Below, in pieces: positions 1-5,028 of a DNA stretch of 5,028 bases. The notes under the pieces are model-generated. The model was not told the DNA's origin. It did not search any database and was given only the letters and a program-made list of their open reading frames with translations. The stretch lies in the NCBI GenBank assembly GCA_018665625.1, contig JABJCF010000510.1, positions 1 to 5,028 of the forward strand. Direction: 5' to 3'. Position 1 is the stretch's first letter, and each line of letters opens with the position of its first letter. The position numbers and the translations under genes were made by a program. The DNA is from Nitrospina sp. Its GTDB lineage: Bacteria > Nitrospinota > Nitrospinia > Nitrospinales > VA-1.

Positions 1-144
1 GATCACAGCAATTATTATTGCACCCTGATCCTAAACCGAGATAGCCAGACCTATTGTTATGCAATTGTTACTGGGGACCCCAAAAAGTGCAGTAATATTG
101 TAAGCGCAGAACTTGAAAAAGAATGTCTTGAAAAAGCTAAATAA
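1..144 (+). CDS. Cys-repeat small protein of unknown function, C-terminal fragment
   Basis: This open frame enters from the left edge in frame 1 and ends at TAA 142-144, giving 47 visible residues; the start lies outside the window. I do not recognise the family. Four cysteines are evenly spaced (residues 7, 19, 30 and 42 of the fragment). The three intervals resemble one another: C-T-L-I-L-N-R-D, C-Y-A-I-V-T-G-D and C-S-N-I-V-S-A-E, each closing at the next Cys after 10-11 residues. That suggests a short tandem repeat, perhaps helical units tied by disulfides in an exported protein, but no signal peptide can be checked. The C-terminus (ELEKECLEKAK) is charged and probably helical. A strong terminator follows 20 bp downstream, which supports this being the true 3' end of a gene. 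Confidence is good that it is coding, because the frame stays open, the Cys pattern is regular and the terminator fits; its function is unknown. Confidence 0.62.
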   Translation, partial: DHSNYYCTLILNRDSQTYCYAIVTGDPKKCSNIVSAELEKECLEKAK

Positions 145-156
145 TGTTTTTATTTT
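128..156 (+). promoter_or_regulatory. Possible sigma70-type promoter for the dppDF unit (weak)
   Basis: TTGAAA (128-133, 5 of 6 matches to the -35 consensus) is followed after 17 bp by TATTTT (151-156, 4 of 6 matches to -10). It overlaps the 3' end of the upstream gene. Transcription from here would start near 163 and carry the terminator hairpin in its leader before the dppD ATG, which argues against simple use. The region is AT-rich, so a chance match is quite possible. Confidence 0.22.
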
Positions 157-164
157 AATCTCAG

Positions 165-198
165 AAAAAGGGCGGTCCGAAAGGGCCGCCCTTTTTTT
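165..198 (+). terminator. Rho-independent terminator with GAAA tetraloop
   Basis: A 9-bp GC-rich stem pairs 170-178 (GGGCGGTCC) with 183-191 (GGGCCGCCC), with one G-U pair, closed by a GAAA (GNRA) loop at 179-182. It is followed by seven T residues (192-198). Flanking A165-A169 can extend the stem with T192-T196. The placement fits termination of the small Cys-rich gene ending at 144. Five T residues also follow the hairpin when read on the - strand, so it could work in both directions, although no - strand gene points into it here. Confidence 0.93.
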
Positions 199-207
199 CT
201 TCCTCTG

Positions 208-1194
208 ATGAGCCAGATCGAACTGGATGTCCGAAATTTACAAGTTTCCTTTTCCACTCCTCAAGGAATTTTTTCGGCAGTCAATGGAATAAACTTCCAA
301 CTCCACAGTGGCGAAACCCTAGCTTTAGTTGGTGAATCCGGTTGCGGTAAAACAGTAAGCGCACTTTCCATCTTAAGACTTCTTCCTGAAGGGACAGCAA
401 AAATTGTCAGCGGAGAAATTATCTATTCAGGCCGGAACCTTCTAAGCTTGAATTCCCAGCAAATGAGAGAGGTCAGAGGAAAAGAAATTTCCATGATTTT
501 TCAAGACCCCATGACCTGTCTCAACCCTGTATTGACCCTTGGCGAACAACTTTCGGAAACTCTTTTACAACATAACAACTTAAATAAAAAAGAAGCCCTT
601 TCAAAATCCGCGCAGTTATTAGGAAAGGTAGAACTTTCCTCTCCTGAAGAAAAATTAAAGCAATACCCTCACCAATTAAGTGGCGGAATGAGGCAACGCG
701 TTATGATTGCTATGGCATTGGCCTGCAAACCAAAAATTTTAATCGCCGATGAACCCACGACAGCATTGGATGTTCTCATTCAGGCTCAGATACTTGAACT
801 TCTTGAAAACCTAAAAAAGGAAACTGGGATGGCTATGCTGCTAATAACCCATGACCTTGGCGTGGTTACAGAAATTGCAGAACGGGTCATGGTTATGTAC
901 GCAGGAGATGAAGTCGAGACCGGGCCAACTCAGAGTCTATTAAACAGTCCGAATCATCCCTACACAAAAGGTTTGATTGCCTCTCGGCCACATCCCGGTC
1001 TGGATATAAAAAATGAAAAACGGTTGACGGAGATAGCAGGGAGCGTTCCTAATCCTAACCAGCGACCCACCGGTTGTTCTTTTCACCCACGCTGCAACTG
1101 GGTCATGGAACAATGCAAAACACTAAAACCCATTTCAAGAAACTTCAATCAAGACCGACAATATAGCTGCCATCTTGAACCGGGCGCAATATAA
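208..1194 (+). CDS. dppD: Dipeptide/oligopeptide ABC transporter ATP-binding protein, DppD/OppD type
   Basis: This 328-residue protein is one of the two cytoplasmic ATPases that drive peptide import through a DppBC/OppBC-type permease. Motifs appear in order: Walker A GESGCGKT (43-49, preceded by G42), Q-loop FQDP (98-101), signature LSGGMRQR (157-164), Walker B ILIADEP with catalytic Glu182, D-loop ALD, and switch His215. The C-terminal oligopeptide/dipeptide-specific domain carries C290, C296, C303 and C321. In the family these positions bind a [4Fe-4S] cluster; here that is inferred from the pattern. Length is typical. ATG 208 is the only sensible start, because the next in-frame Met is near residue 86, after Walker A. 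No Shine-Dalgarno is visible: the 9 bases before it are the pyrimidine-rich tail of the terminator. Its stop overlaps the next start by 1 nt, so the two ATPases are co-translated. Substrate class (dipeptide, oligopeptide, nickel or other) cannot be read from the ATPase alone. Confidence 0.93.
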   Translation: MSQIELDVRNLQVSFSTPQGIFSAVNGINFQLHSGETLALVGESGCGKTVSALSILRLLPEGTAKIVSGEIIYSGRNLLSLNSQQMREVRGKEISMIFQDPMTCLNPVLTLGEQLSETLLQHNNLNKKEALSKSAQLLGKVELSSPEEKLKQYPHQLSGGMRQRVMIAMALACKPKILIADEPTTALDVLIQAQILELLENLKKETGMAMLLITHDLGVVTEIAERVMVMYAGDEVETGPTQSLLNSPNHPYTKGLIASRPHPGLDIKNEKRLTEIAGSVPNPNQRPTGCSFHPRCNWVMEQCKTLKPISRNFNQDRQYSCHLEPGAI

Positions 1195-2159
1195 TGAACG
1201 ATAATTCGTTTCTAGAAGTCAGAGACCTTAAAAAATATTTTCCTCCCAGAGAATCTTTTTTAGGCAAGACCACGAATCCCGTTCGAGCTGTCGATGGTAT
1301 CTCCTTTGGTCTTGAAGAAGGAGAAACACTCGGGATTGTTGGTGAAAGTGGAAGTGGAAAATCTACAGCCGCCCGCGCCCTACTTCAATTGGACCCTCCT
1401 ACATCCGGCACCGTCCATTTCAAGGGACACAACCTTACATCCCTGCCAGAAGCAGAGCTGCGCAGCTTGCGAAAAGAAATGCAGATCATTTTTCAAGATC
1501 CCTTTTCATCCATTAACCCGAGAAGGTTAATAGGCGATGTATTACGTGAGCCCTTTGCCATTCATAATCTTAAAGATAATGTTTCTGAATCTGTGAAAGA
1601 ACTACTCAATCAGGTCGGGCTCTCATCTGACCACGCGCATCGATATCCCCATGAGTTGAGCGGCGGTCAATTACAGCGCGTTGGAATTGCCAGGGCCATC
1701 GCATTAAACCCAAGCCTTGTGATTGCCGATGAACCCGTCTCAGCTCTGGATGTTTCGGTACAGGCTCAAGTCGTCAACCTGATGATGGATTTGAGAGAAA
1801 AACTGAAGATATCCTATATATTCATTTCTCACGACATGGGTATCGTAGAATATTTTTGTGACAGGGTTGCAGTTATGTATTTAGGGAAAATAGTTGAGAT
1901 TTCTACTAGCGAAGAAATTTACAAAGCACCCGGCCACCCTTACACCGAGGCTCTTCTCAATGCAGTTCCAGGACTGGATCCAGAACACACAAAACAAAAA
2001 TTAAAAATACGCGGAGATATCCCCGATCCTTCAAACCCACCTCAAGGGTGCTCCTTTCACACCCGTTGCCCTCTAAAAGAAAAGCAATGCGAAGAAATGG
2101 AACCCCTGCTTAAAGAGGTATCACCAGGCCATCATGTTGCATGTTTTTTAAAAGAATAG
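1194..2159 (+). CDS. dppF: Dipeptide/oligopeptide ABC transporter ATP-binding protein, DppF/OppF type
   Basis: This 321-residue protein is the partner ATPase that pairs with the DppD-type subunit under the inner-membrane permease. Walker A GESGSGKST (50-58), Q-loop FQDPFSSINPR (from residue 100), signature LSGGQLQR (155-162), Walker B LVIADEP with Glu180, ALDVSVQAQ and switch His213 are all present. FSSINPR and PVSALDVSVQAQ are the forms usual for DppF/OppF rather than DppD. The C-terminal peptide-transporter domain has C286, C292, C299 and C317 in the same GCSFHxRC arrangement as its partner, so it may also hold an Fe-S cluster (inference). The start is a TAATG junction with the preceding gene and has no obvious ribosome binding site of its own, which suggests translational coupling. 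It ends 10 bp from the stop of the convergent gene. No permease or binding-protein gene follows. Confidence 0.93.
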   Translation: MNDNSFLEVRDLKKYFPPRESFLGKTTNPVRAVDGISFGLEEGETLGIVGESGSGKSTAARALLQLDPPTSGTVHFKGHNLTSLPEAELRSLRKEMQIIFQDPFSSINPRRLIGDVLREPFAIHNLKDNVSESVKELLNQVGLSSDHAHRYPHELSGGQLQRVGIARAIALNPSLVIADEPVSALDVSVQAQVVNLMMDLREKLKISYIFISHDMGIVEYFCDRVAVMYLGKIVEISTSEEIYKAPGHPYTEALLNAVPGLDPEHTKQKLKIRGDIPDPSNPPQGCSFHTRCPLKEKQCEEMEPLLKEVSPGHHVACFLKE

Positions 2160-2169
2160 CGGGAAAAAG

Positions 2170-2577
2170 CTAACTCTCTTCACTCTCCGGTTGAGAAGGA
2201 ACAGGAGAAGCGTGGTGCATGATCATCTTCCAACTACCTTCATTCAATCGAAATAAATTTGTTGAAAAAACTTTTGATGCTAAAACACCGTGGGTAGCTA
2301 TTGTATAGAGTTTTTCAATGCATGATACCCAAGCCAGCCCCTCTGAGGAAACCACTTTAACATCTGAAATCTGGATATCCATATTGCCGGAATTTTTAAA
2401 TATCCCCTGCCAACTTTCCATAATTGGCTCGAATCCATTTAAAGGATTCCAACCAGGATGGACACAAGTCACACTTTCATGTGAACTCCATACCTCTTTC
2501 ATGGCACCCAGATCGCGAGCATTGAAGGCCTTATAAAAACTTTCATTTGCCGTCATTGCCAGTTCTTCATTTTTCAT
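2170..2577 (-). CDS. NTF2-like / SnoaL-like domain protein of unknown role
   Basis: This 135-residue cytoplasmic-looking protein has no signal peptide or membrane segment. Its architecture is that of a small single-domain NTF2/SnoaL_3 cone fold: an N-terminal helix with AFNARDLGAMKEVW (17-30), then SVTCVHPGWNPLNG (35-48), SWQGIF (55-60), paired strands around SDVKVVSSEGLAWVSC, and a closing SWKMIMHHASP strand (115-125). The HPGW and HHASP motifs are typical of bacterial members. The fold serves as an isomerase, a hydrolase-like binding pocket or a non-catalytic dimer, so no reaction can be assigned. The C-terminal tail (PSQPESEES) is acidic. ATG 2577 is preceded by a weak AAAGAAAG; Met8 (2556) is a possible alternative start. 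It lies 32 bp after the thioredoxin gene on the same strand and may be the last gene of the ccm operon; a role in cytochrome maturation is not implied by the sequence. Confidence 0.85.
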   Translation of the reverse strand: MKNEELAMTANESFYKAFNARDLGAMKEVWSSHESVTCVHPGWNPLNGFEPIMESWQGIFKNSGNMDIQISDVKVVSSEGLAWVSCIEKLYTIATHGVLASKVFSTNLFRLNEGSWKMIMHHASPVPSQPESEES

Positions 2578-2609
2578 CGAATACTTTCTTTACTGTAAGA
2601 GCTAATTTT

Positions 2610-3185
2610 TCATCCTTTAATCAATATGTCCAATGCCGAAAAGGTTTCATCGGATGCCCAGTTTTTCGCACCATCCACTCGCGCAGCAACTCTTCCTTGC
2701 TTATCTATCACATAAGTAAAAGGTATGGTGAATGAAGGATAAAGTTTTTCGGCGATCCCCTTTGAATCTAAAAGGACCGGAAAGGTCAGGCTATGCGTGT
2801 CGACAAATTTTTGAACTTTCGAGCTATTGCCTTTATCGAGGCTTACTGCAAGCACCGTTAGCCCTTGCGACCGATACCTGCGGTAAAGCGCTTCAAACGA
2901 GGGCATTTCCTCAAGACAGGGAGCGCACCAGGTGGCCCAAAAGTTTAAAATGATAACTTTATCTTTATAATCATTCAGGCCTTCCAAGTTTCCTTGCAAG
3001 TTTCTCAATGTAAAATTCGGGGCTTGCGTACCTACTTCAGGACTTCCGGTTATTTCACTTTGAGAAGCAACAGGGTTTTGAATTCTGGAAATCAATACTA
3101 TTGCCGCAACAGCGAGCAACAAATAAAGCAGCCCATTGCTTCTAAGATGAGAAGAGCTTTTCTCTTTTAAGACGGTCAATTTCAT
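2610..3185 (-). CDS. Membrane-anchored TlpA/ResA/CcmG-type thiol-disulfide oxidoreductase
   Basis: This 191-residue protein has a short basic N-terminus and one hydrophobic segment (about 18-34) with no lipobox or clear cleavage site, so it is probably an anchored periplasmic thioredoxin. The mature domain begins at VGTQAPNFTLRNLQG (51-65). The active site is FWATWCAPC with C87 and C90, and the cis-Pro is P155 in TIPFTYVID. Downstream of ccmC, the likely job is CcmG/ResA-like: keeping CXXCH cysteines of apocytochromes reduced using electrons from DsbD/CcdA. The usual CcmG GxPETF signature around the cis-Pro is absent, so it is closer to generic TlpA/ResA and I give no symbol. The ATG start overlaps ccmC by 44 nt. 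GAGGG directly abuts this ATG and AGGA lies 11 nt upstream; a TTG at codon 3 would sit 6 nt from GAGGG and is an alternative start. No later ATG would keep the anchor. Confidence 0.88.
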   Translation of the reverse strand: MKLTVLKEKSSSHLRSNGLLYLLLAVAAIVLISRIQNPVASQSEITGSPEVGTQAPNFTLRNLQGNLEGLNDYKDKVIILNFWATWCAPCLEEMPSFEALYRRYRSQGLTVLAVSLDKGNSSKVQKFVDTHSLTFPVLLDSKGIAEKLYPSFTIPFTYVIDKQGRVAARVDGAKNWASDETFSALDILIKG

Positions 3186-3858
3186 CCCTCAATTTTTCCT
3201 GCCGAATTCGTTGCCCCATGAGTAAAAAATAAAGCAACGTGAATGCGCCAAGAGACACTCCCAGAGTCGCAAGCATACTGGGGTCCATCCCTTTCCCAAA
3301 ACCTTCCGACGAAATAACTTTTGGTTGAGGGTGAAAAGTCCGCCACCATAAAACTGAAAAATGGATAAAAGGTATATTTAAAAAACCTACAACACCCAAC
3401 ACTGCTGCATAGCGGGCGCGCATGGAGCCGGGATCTGTTTGAGCACGCAGCATCAAATACGCCACATATATCAGCCACAAAATTAGTGTTGAGGTCAAAC
3501 GCGCATCCCAAACCCACCAGGTCCCCCAAATAGGCTTAGCCCAGATAGGGCCCGTAATCAAAACCAGCGAGCAGAATATCACTCCTATTTCGGCTGAGGC
3601 ATGCGCATAAATATCCCACTCTCTTTCCTTTTTCCATAAAAATAGAATTGAAGAAATGAATACGATAAAGAACGCAAAGAAAGAAAGCCAGGCCGAAGGA
3701 ATGTGAAAATACATAATTCTCTGGATAGGTCCTTCAGTTTTTTCTGTGGGAACAAAAAGGAATATAGCGGCCATTGCCGCAAAAAAAGCGATTCCTGTCA
3801 ACCAAATTAAAATCGAGCTTTCTTCCCTAGAATCTTCGTTTATCTCCTGGTCCATCAT
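3142..3858 (-). CDS. ccmC: Haem exporter/handling protein CcmC
   Basis: CcmC is an integral inner-membrane protein that presents haem at the periplasmic face for covalent attachment to CcmE. The 238 residues contain about six hydrophobic segments (near 16-36, 50-74, 90-108, 122-138, 150-168 and 195-214). The tryptophan-rich haem-handling motif WGTWWVWDARLTS is at 111-123. Two histidines match the conserved CcmC axial ligands: H52 in MYFHIPSAW and H176 in WWRTFHP. Their 124-residue separation equals that of E. coli H60/H184, as I recall those positions. The C-terminus is a long charged helix (RIRQEKLRDEIDRLKREK). The start is ATG 3858, overlapping the ccmD stop by 4 nt (ATGA), with AAGGA 6 nt upstream; the second Met (3855) is equally spaced for use. 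The 3' end overlaps the thioredoxin gene by 44 nt. Confidence 0.96.
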   Translation of the reverse strand: MMDQEINEDSREESSILIWLTGIAFFAAMAAIFLFVPTEKTEGPIQRIMYFHIPSAWLSFFAFFIVFISSILFLWKKEREWDIYAHASAEIGVIFCSLVLITGPIWAKPIWGTWWVWDARLTSTLILWLIYVAYLMLRAQTDPGSMRARYAAVLGVVGFLNIPFIHFSVLWWRTFHPQPKVISSEGFGKGMDPSMLATLGVSLGAFTLLYFLLMGQRIRQEKLRDEIDRLKREKLFSS

Positions 3859-4001
3859 CGAGATTCCTTACTTATTGCTTCTTTTAATAAATCCAAGTCT
3901 TTTTCAAGCTCTCGATTACGCTGCTTAAGAGTATAAACATAATAAATGATACCCCCCCAAACAAACGCGTTTGCAGCAAACAGGAAACCAAAATTATCCA
4001 T
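3855..4001 (-). CDS. ccmD: Haem exporter subunit CcmD, 48 residues
   Basis: This short gene fills the gap between ccmB and ccmC. The protein begins MDNFGFLFAANAFVWGG, has one transmembrane helix (about 6-24), then a basic stop-transfer (LKQRNR) and a charged helical tail (ELEKDLDLLKEAISKESR). That is the size and layout of CcmD, the small subunit that binds CcmC and CcmAB and helps release haem-loaded CcmE. ATG 4001 is supported by GGAGG (4011-4015) with 9-nt spacing, inside the end of ccmB. The TGA stop overlaps the ccmC ATG, which indicates coupling. A run of seven G on the coding strand covers W15-G16-G17. Homology is by layout and position, since CcmD proteins conserve little sequence. 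Its location before rather than after ccmC differs from the classical ccmABCD order. Confidence 0.87.
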   Translation of the reverse strand: MDNFGFLFAANAFVWGGIIYYVYTLKQRNRELEKDLDLLKEAISKESR

Positions 4002-4005
4002 CTAA

Positions 4006-4686
4006 TCACTCCTCCAATATATGGTCTATTGTCATTATGGAAACCCCAATATAAATGATATCAAAGGAGGCCGTCAAACCAACCCATTTCATCATATCGA
4101 GAAGCGGGACCCCTTCAAGCAGTTGCCCTGTCATCCTCACCACCCCAATTACAATTGGAATTAAAAGTGGATACAGAAGAATAGGCAGCATGATCTCGCG
4201 TGTTTTGAGGTTGGACGAAAGAGATGACAATAGCGTCCCTAAAGCACAAAATCCCAACGTCCCCAAAAATATCACCATCAAAAGAGGACCGAGATGTTCC
4301 AAAATATCAATATTAAAAAATATCATAAACAGAGGGAGAATGAAAAGTTCCATGATCGACAAAAAAATAAAGTTACTGATCAATTTCCCAAAGTATATTG
4401 TCGTCCGATCTGCAGGAACCAGCATCAAACCCATCAAGCATCCATTTTCTTTTTCGAGCATGAAAGAGCGATTCAACCCAATTGTTCCAGCAAAAAGAAA
4501 AGCCACCCACAAAACACCAGGCCCCACCTCGCTGGCTTTCACAATACTCAGATTTATAGAAAAAATAAAAATCAGAATTACCAACAATGCAAAAATGAAC
4601 ATAGCACTGAGCAGTTCCCGGGTCTTTAACTCGGTAACAAAGTCTTTCCAGACAATCGCTGCAATCTGATTAAAATATAAGTTCAT
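4006..4686 (-). CDS. ccmB: Haem exporter permease CcmB
   Basis: CcmB is the membrane subunit of the CcmAB ABC transporter, which acts with CcmC and CcmD to release holo-CcmE. The 226 residues include the typical N-terminus with WKDFVTELKTRELLSAM (13-29) and the conserved LWVAFLFAGTIGLNRSF (59-75). These are followed by LEKENGCLMGLMLVPADR (78-94), the region expected to face CcmA, and LLYPLLIPIVIG in the C-terminal half (170-181). About six hydrophobic segments are visible. I chose ATG 4686. An in-frame TTG at 4713 would add nine residues and overlap ccmA, whereas ATG 4686 gives the family's normal N-terminus and a length close to the usual 220. The gap to ccmA is 13 nt and AT-rich, with no clear Shine-Dalgarno, so coupling to ccmA translation is likely. 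Confidence 0.95.
   Translation of the reverse strand: MNLYFNQIAAIVWKDFVTELKTRELLSAMFIFALLVILIFIFSINLSIVKASEVGPGVLWVAFLFAGTIGLNRSFMLEKENGCLMGLMLVPADRTTIYFGKLISNFIFLSIMELFILPLFMIFFNIDILEHLGPLLMVIFLGTLGFCALGTLLSSLSSNLKTREIMLPILLYPLLIPIVIGVVRMTGQLLEGVPLLDMMKWVGLTASFDIIYIGVSIMTIDHILEE
4011..4015 (-). promoter_or_regulatory. Ribosome binding site of ccmD (GGAGG)
   Basis: GGAGG on the - strand lies 9 nt before ATG 4001 and inside the last codons of ccmB. It is the best Shine-Dalgarno match in the operon and fixes the start of a gene that is easily missed because it is only 48 codons long. Confidence 0.75.
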
Positions 4687-4699
4687 GATATATATTTTT

Positions 4700-5028
4700 T
4701 CATTGAGAACCAATTTCCATTACGAATTGGTTGTCACGAACCGCATCAAAATACATAGACTCAAATTTATCTCTATTTACATCTGCAATATTTTCCAGGA
4801 AGGCAAACTTTCCCTGCACTTGCAAGGCAACCCTGTCGCACATCTCCAACCCACAGGAAATATCATGAGTGGTCATCAATATAGTTCTGCGACGATTATG
4901 CAATCTCTTCAGATGCTCTTTCAAGACATTAGAAGCGTGAATATCCAAACCGGTAAATGGTTCGTCGAGAAATAATATAGCGGGGTCGTGAAGAATGGCT
5001 CGGGCAATAGAAAGTCGTTGCAACATAC
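4700..5028 (-). CDS. ccmA: Haem exporter ATP-binding protein CcmA, C-terminal part (cut by window edge)
   Basis: The frame is open through the right edge: bases 5027-5028 are the end of a codon (xGT, probably the Gly of the signature) just before MLQRLSIARA. What remains is the second half of an ABC ATPase: the signature remnant (G)MLQR, Walker B ILFLDEP, D-loop GLD and switch His in TTHD. Walker A and the Q-loop lie outside. About 108 residues are visible, against roughly 200 or more in complete CcmA. Assignment as CcmA rests on the downstream ccmB-ccmD-ccmC genes together with the short C-terminus. It powers the CcmAB complex at the inner membrane. The ATG at 5026 should not be taken as a start, because it falls inside the signature motif. 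The TGA stop is 13 nt before the ccmB ATG. Confidence 0.93.
   Translation of the reverse strand, partial: MLQRLSIARAILHDPAILFLDEPFTGLDIHASNVLKEHLKRLHNRRRTILMTTHDISCGLEMCDRVALQVQGKFAFLENIADVNRDKFESMYFDAVRDNQFVMEIGSQ

Noticed and set aside
1..4. Window begins exactly at GATC, as if at a restriction-site cloning junction
   Set aside because: A single 4-base site at an edge is expected by chance and carries no biological information.
1294..1530. 78-codon + strand frame inside dppF
   Set aside because: It is an alternative frame of the Walker A to Q-loop region of a certain ATPase, with no independent features.
2133..2149. CATG-TTG-CATG followed by a T-run near the end of dppF, as a terminator
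   Set aside because: The stem is only 4 bp with a 3-nt loop, AT-rich and inside the coding sequence. It is too weak to be called.
2167..2198. CTTC/GAAG imperfect inverted repeat just past the dppF stop
   Set aside because: Pairing is interrupted and lacks a T-tract, and it lies in the 3' coding end of the SnoaL-like gene.
3182..3529. 115-codon - strand frame within ccmC
   Set aside because: It is an out-of-frame shadow of the CcmC coding sequence with no domain or start signal. The CcmC frame carries the tryptophan-rich motif and haem-ligand histidines.
4055..4669. 204-codon open frame on the + strand opposite ccmB
   Set aside because: It lies entirely antisense to a clear CcmB. Its protein is basic and low in order, with no recognisable domain, and it has no ribosome binding site of note. 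It is a shadow of the hydrophobic codon use of ccmB.
4687..4713. Upstream TTG start for CcmB at 4713, and ATG at 4703 overlapping the ccmA stop
   Set aside because: The TTG start adds nine residues not typical of CcmB and overlaps ccmA. The ATG at 4703 is in another frame and stops after six codons. ATG 4686 fits family length and N-terminus.

Overview
The window looks like chromosomal DNA of a Gram-negative bacterium of moderate to low GC content. The main evidence is a System I (Ccm) cytochrome c maturation cluster, which needs a periplasm. The gene arrangement and protein style would fit a deltaproteobacterial-grade or Nitrospinota-like lineage, but this is an impression, not a demonstrated placement. 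Coding density is very high, no gap exceeds about 65 bp, and there are no RNA genes, insertion sequences, CRISPR arrays or prophage signs.

Left part, + strand. Positions 1-144 hold the C-terminal 47 codons of a small cysteine-patterned protein I do not recognise. It is followed by a strong intrinsic terminator (165-198). Only 9 bp later begins a two-gene unit (208-2159) encoding the paired ATPases of a dipeptide/oligopeptide ABC importer, DppD-like and DppF-like, joined by a 1-nt TAATG overlap. No permease or solute-binding gene is visible next to them.

Right part, - strand, read from the right edge leftwards: ccmA (3' part only, cut by the window), ccmB, a 48-codon ccmD, ccmC, a membrane-anchored TlpA/ResA/CcmG-type thioredoxin, and an NTF2/SnoaL-like protein. 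Intergenic gaps or overlaps run from a 44-nt overlap to a 32-nt gap, so one operon is likely. CcmAB with CcmC and CcmD export and present haem for transfer to the chaperone CcmE. The thioredoxin is placed to keep apocytochrome CXXCH cysteines reduced for haem ligation. ccmE, ccmF and ccmH are not in the window.

The two units converge at 2159/2170 with 10 bp between stop codons and no recognisable terminator. I find no clearly new system. The points most worth a second look are the tandem Cys repeat protein at the left edge, the terminator sitting almost on the dppD start codon, the ccmB-ccmD-ccmC gene order with charged helical tails on both CcmC and CcmD, and the 44-nt ccmC/thioredoxin overlap.
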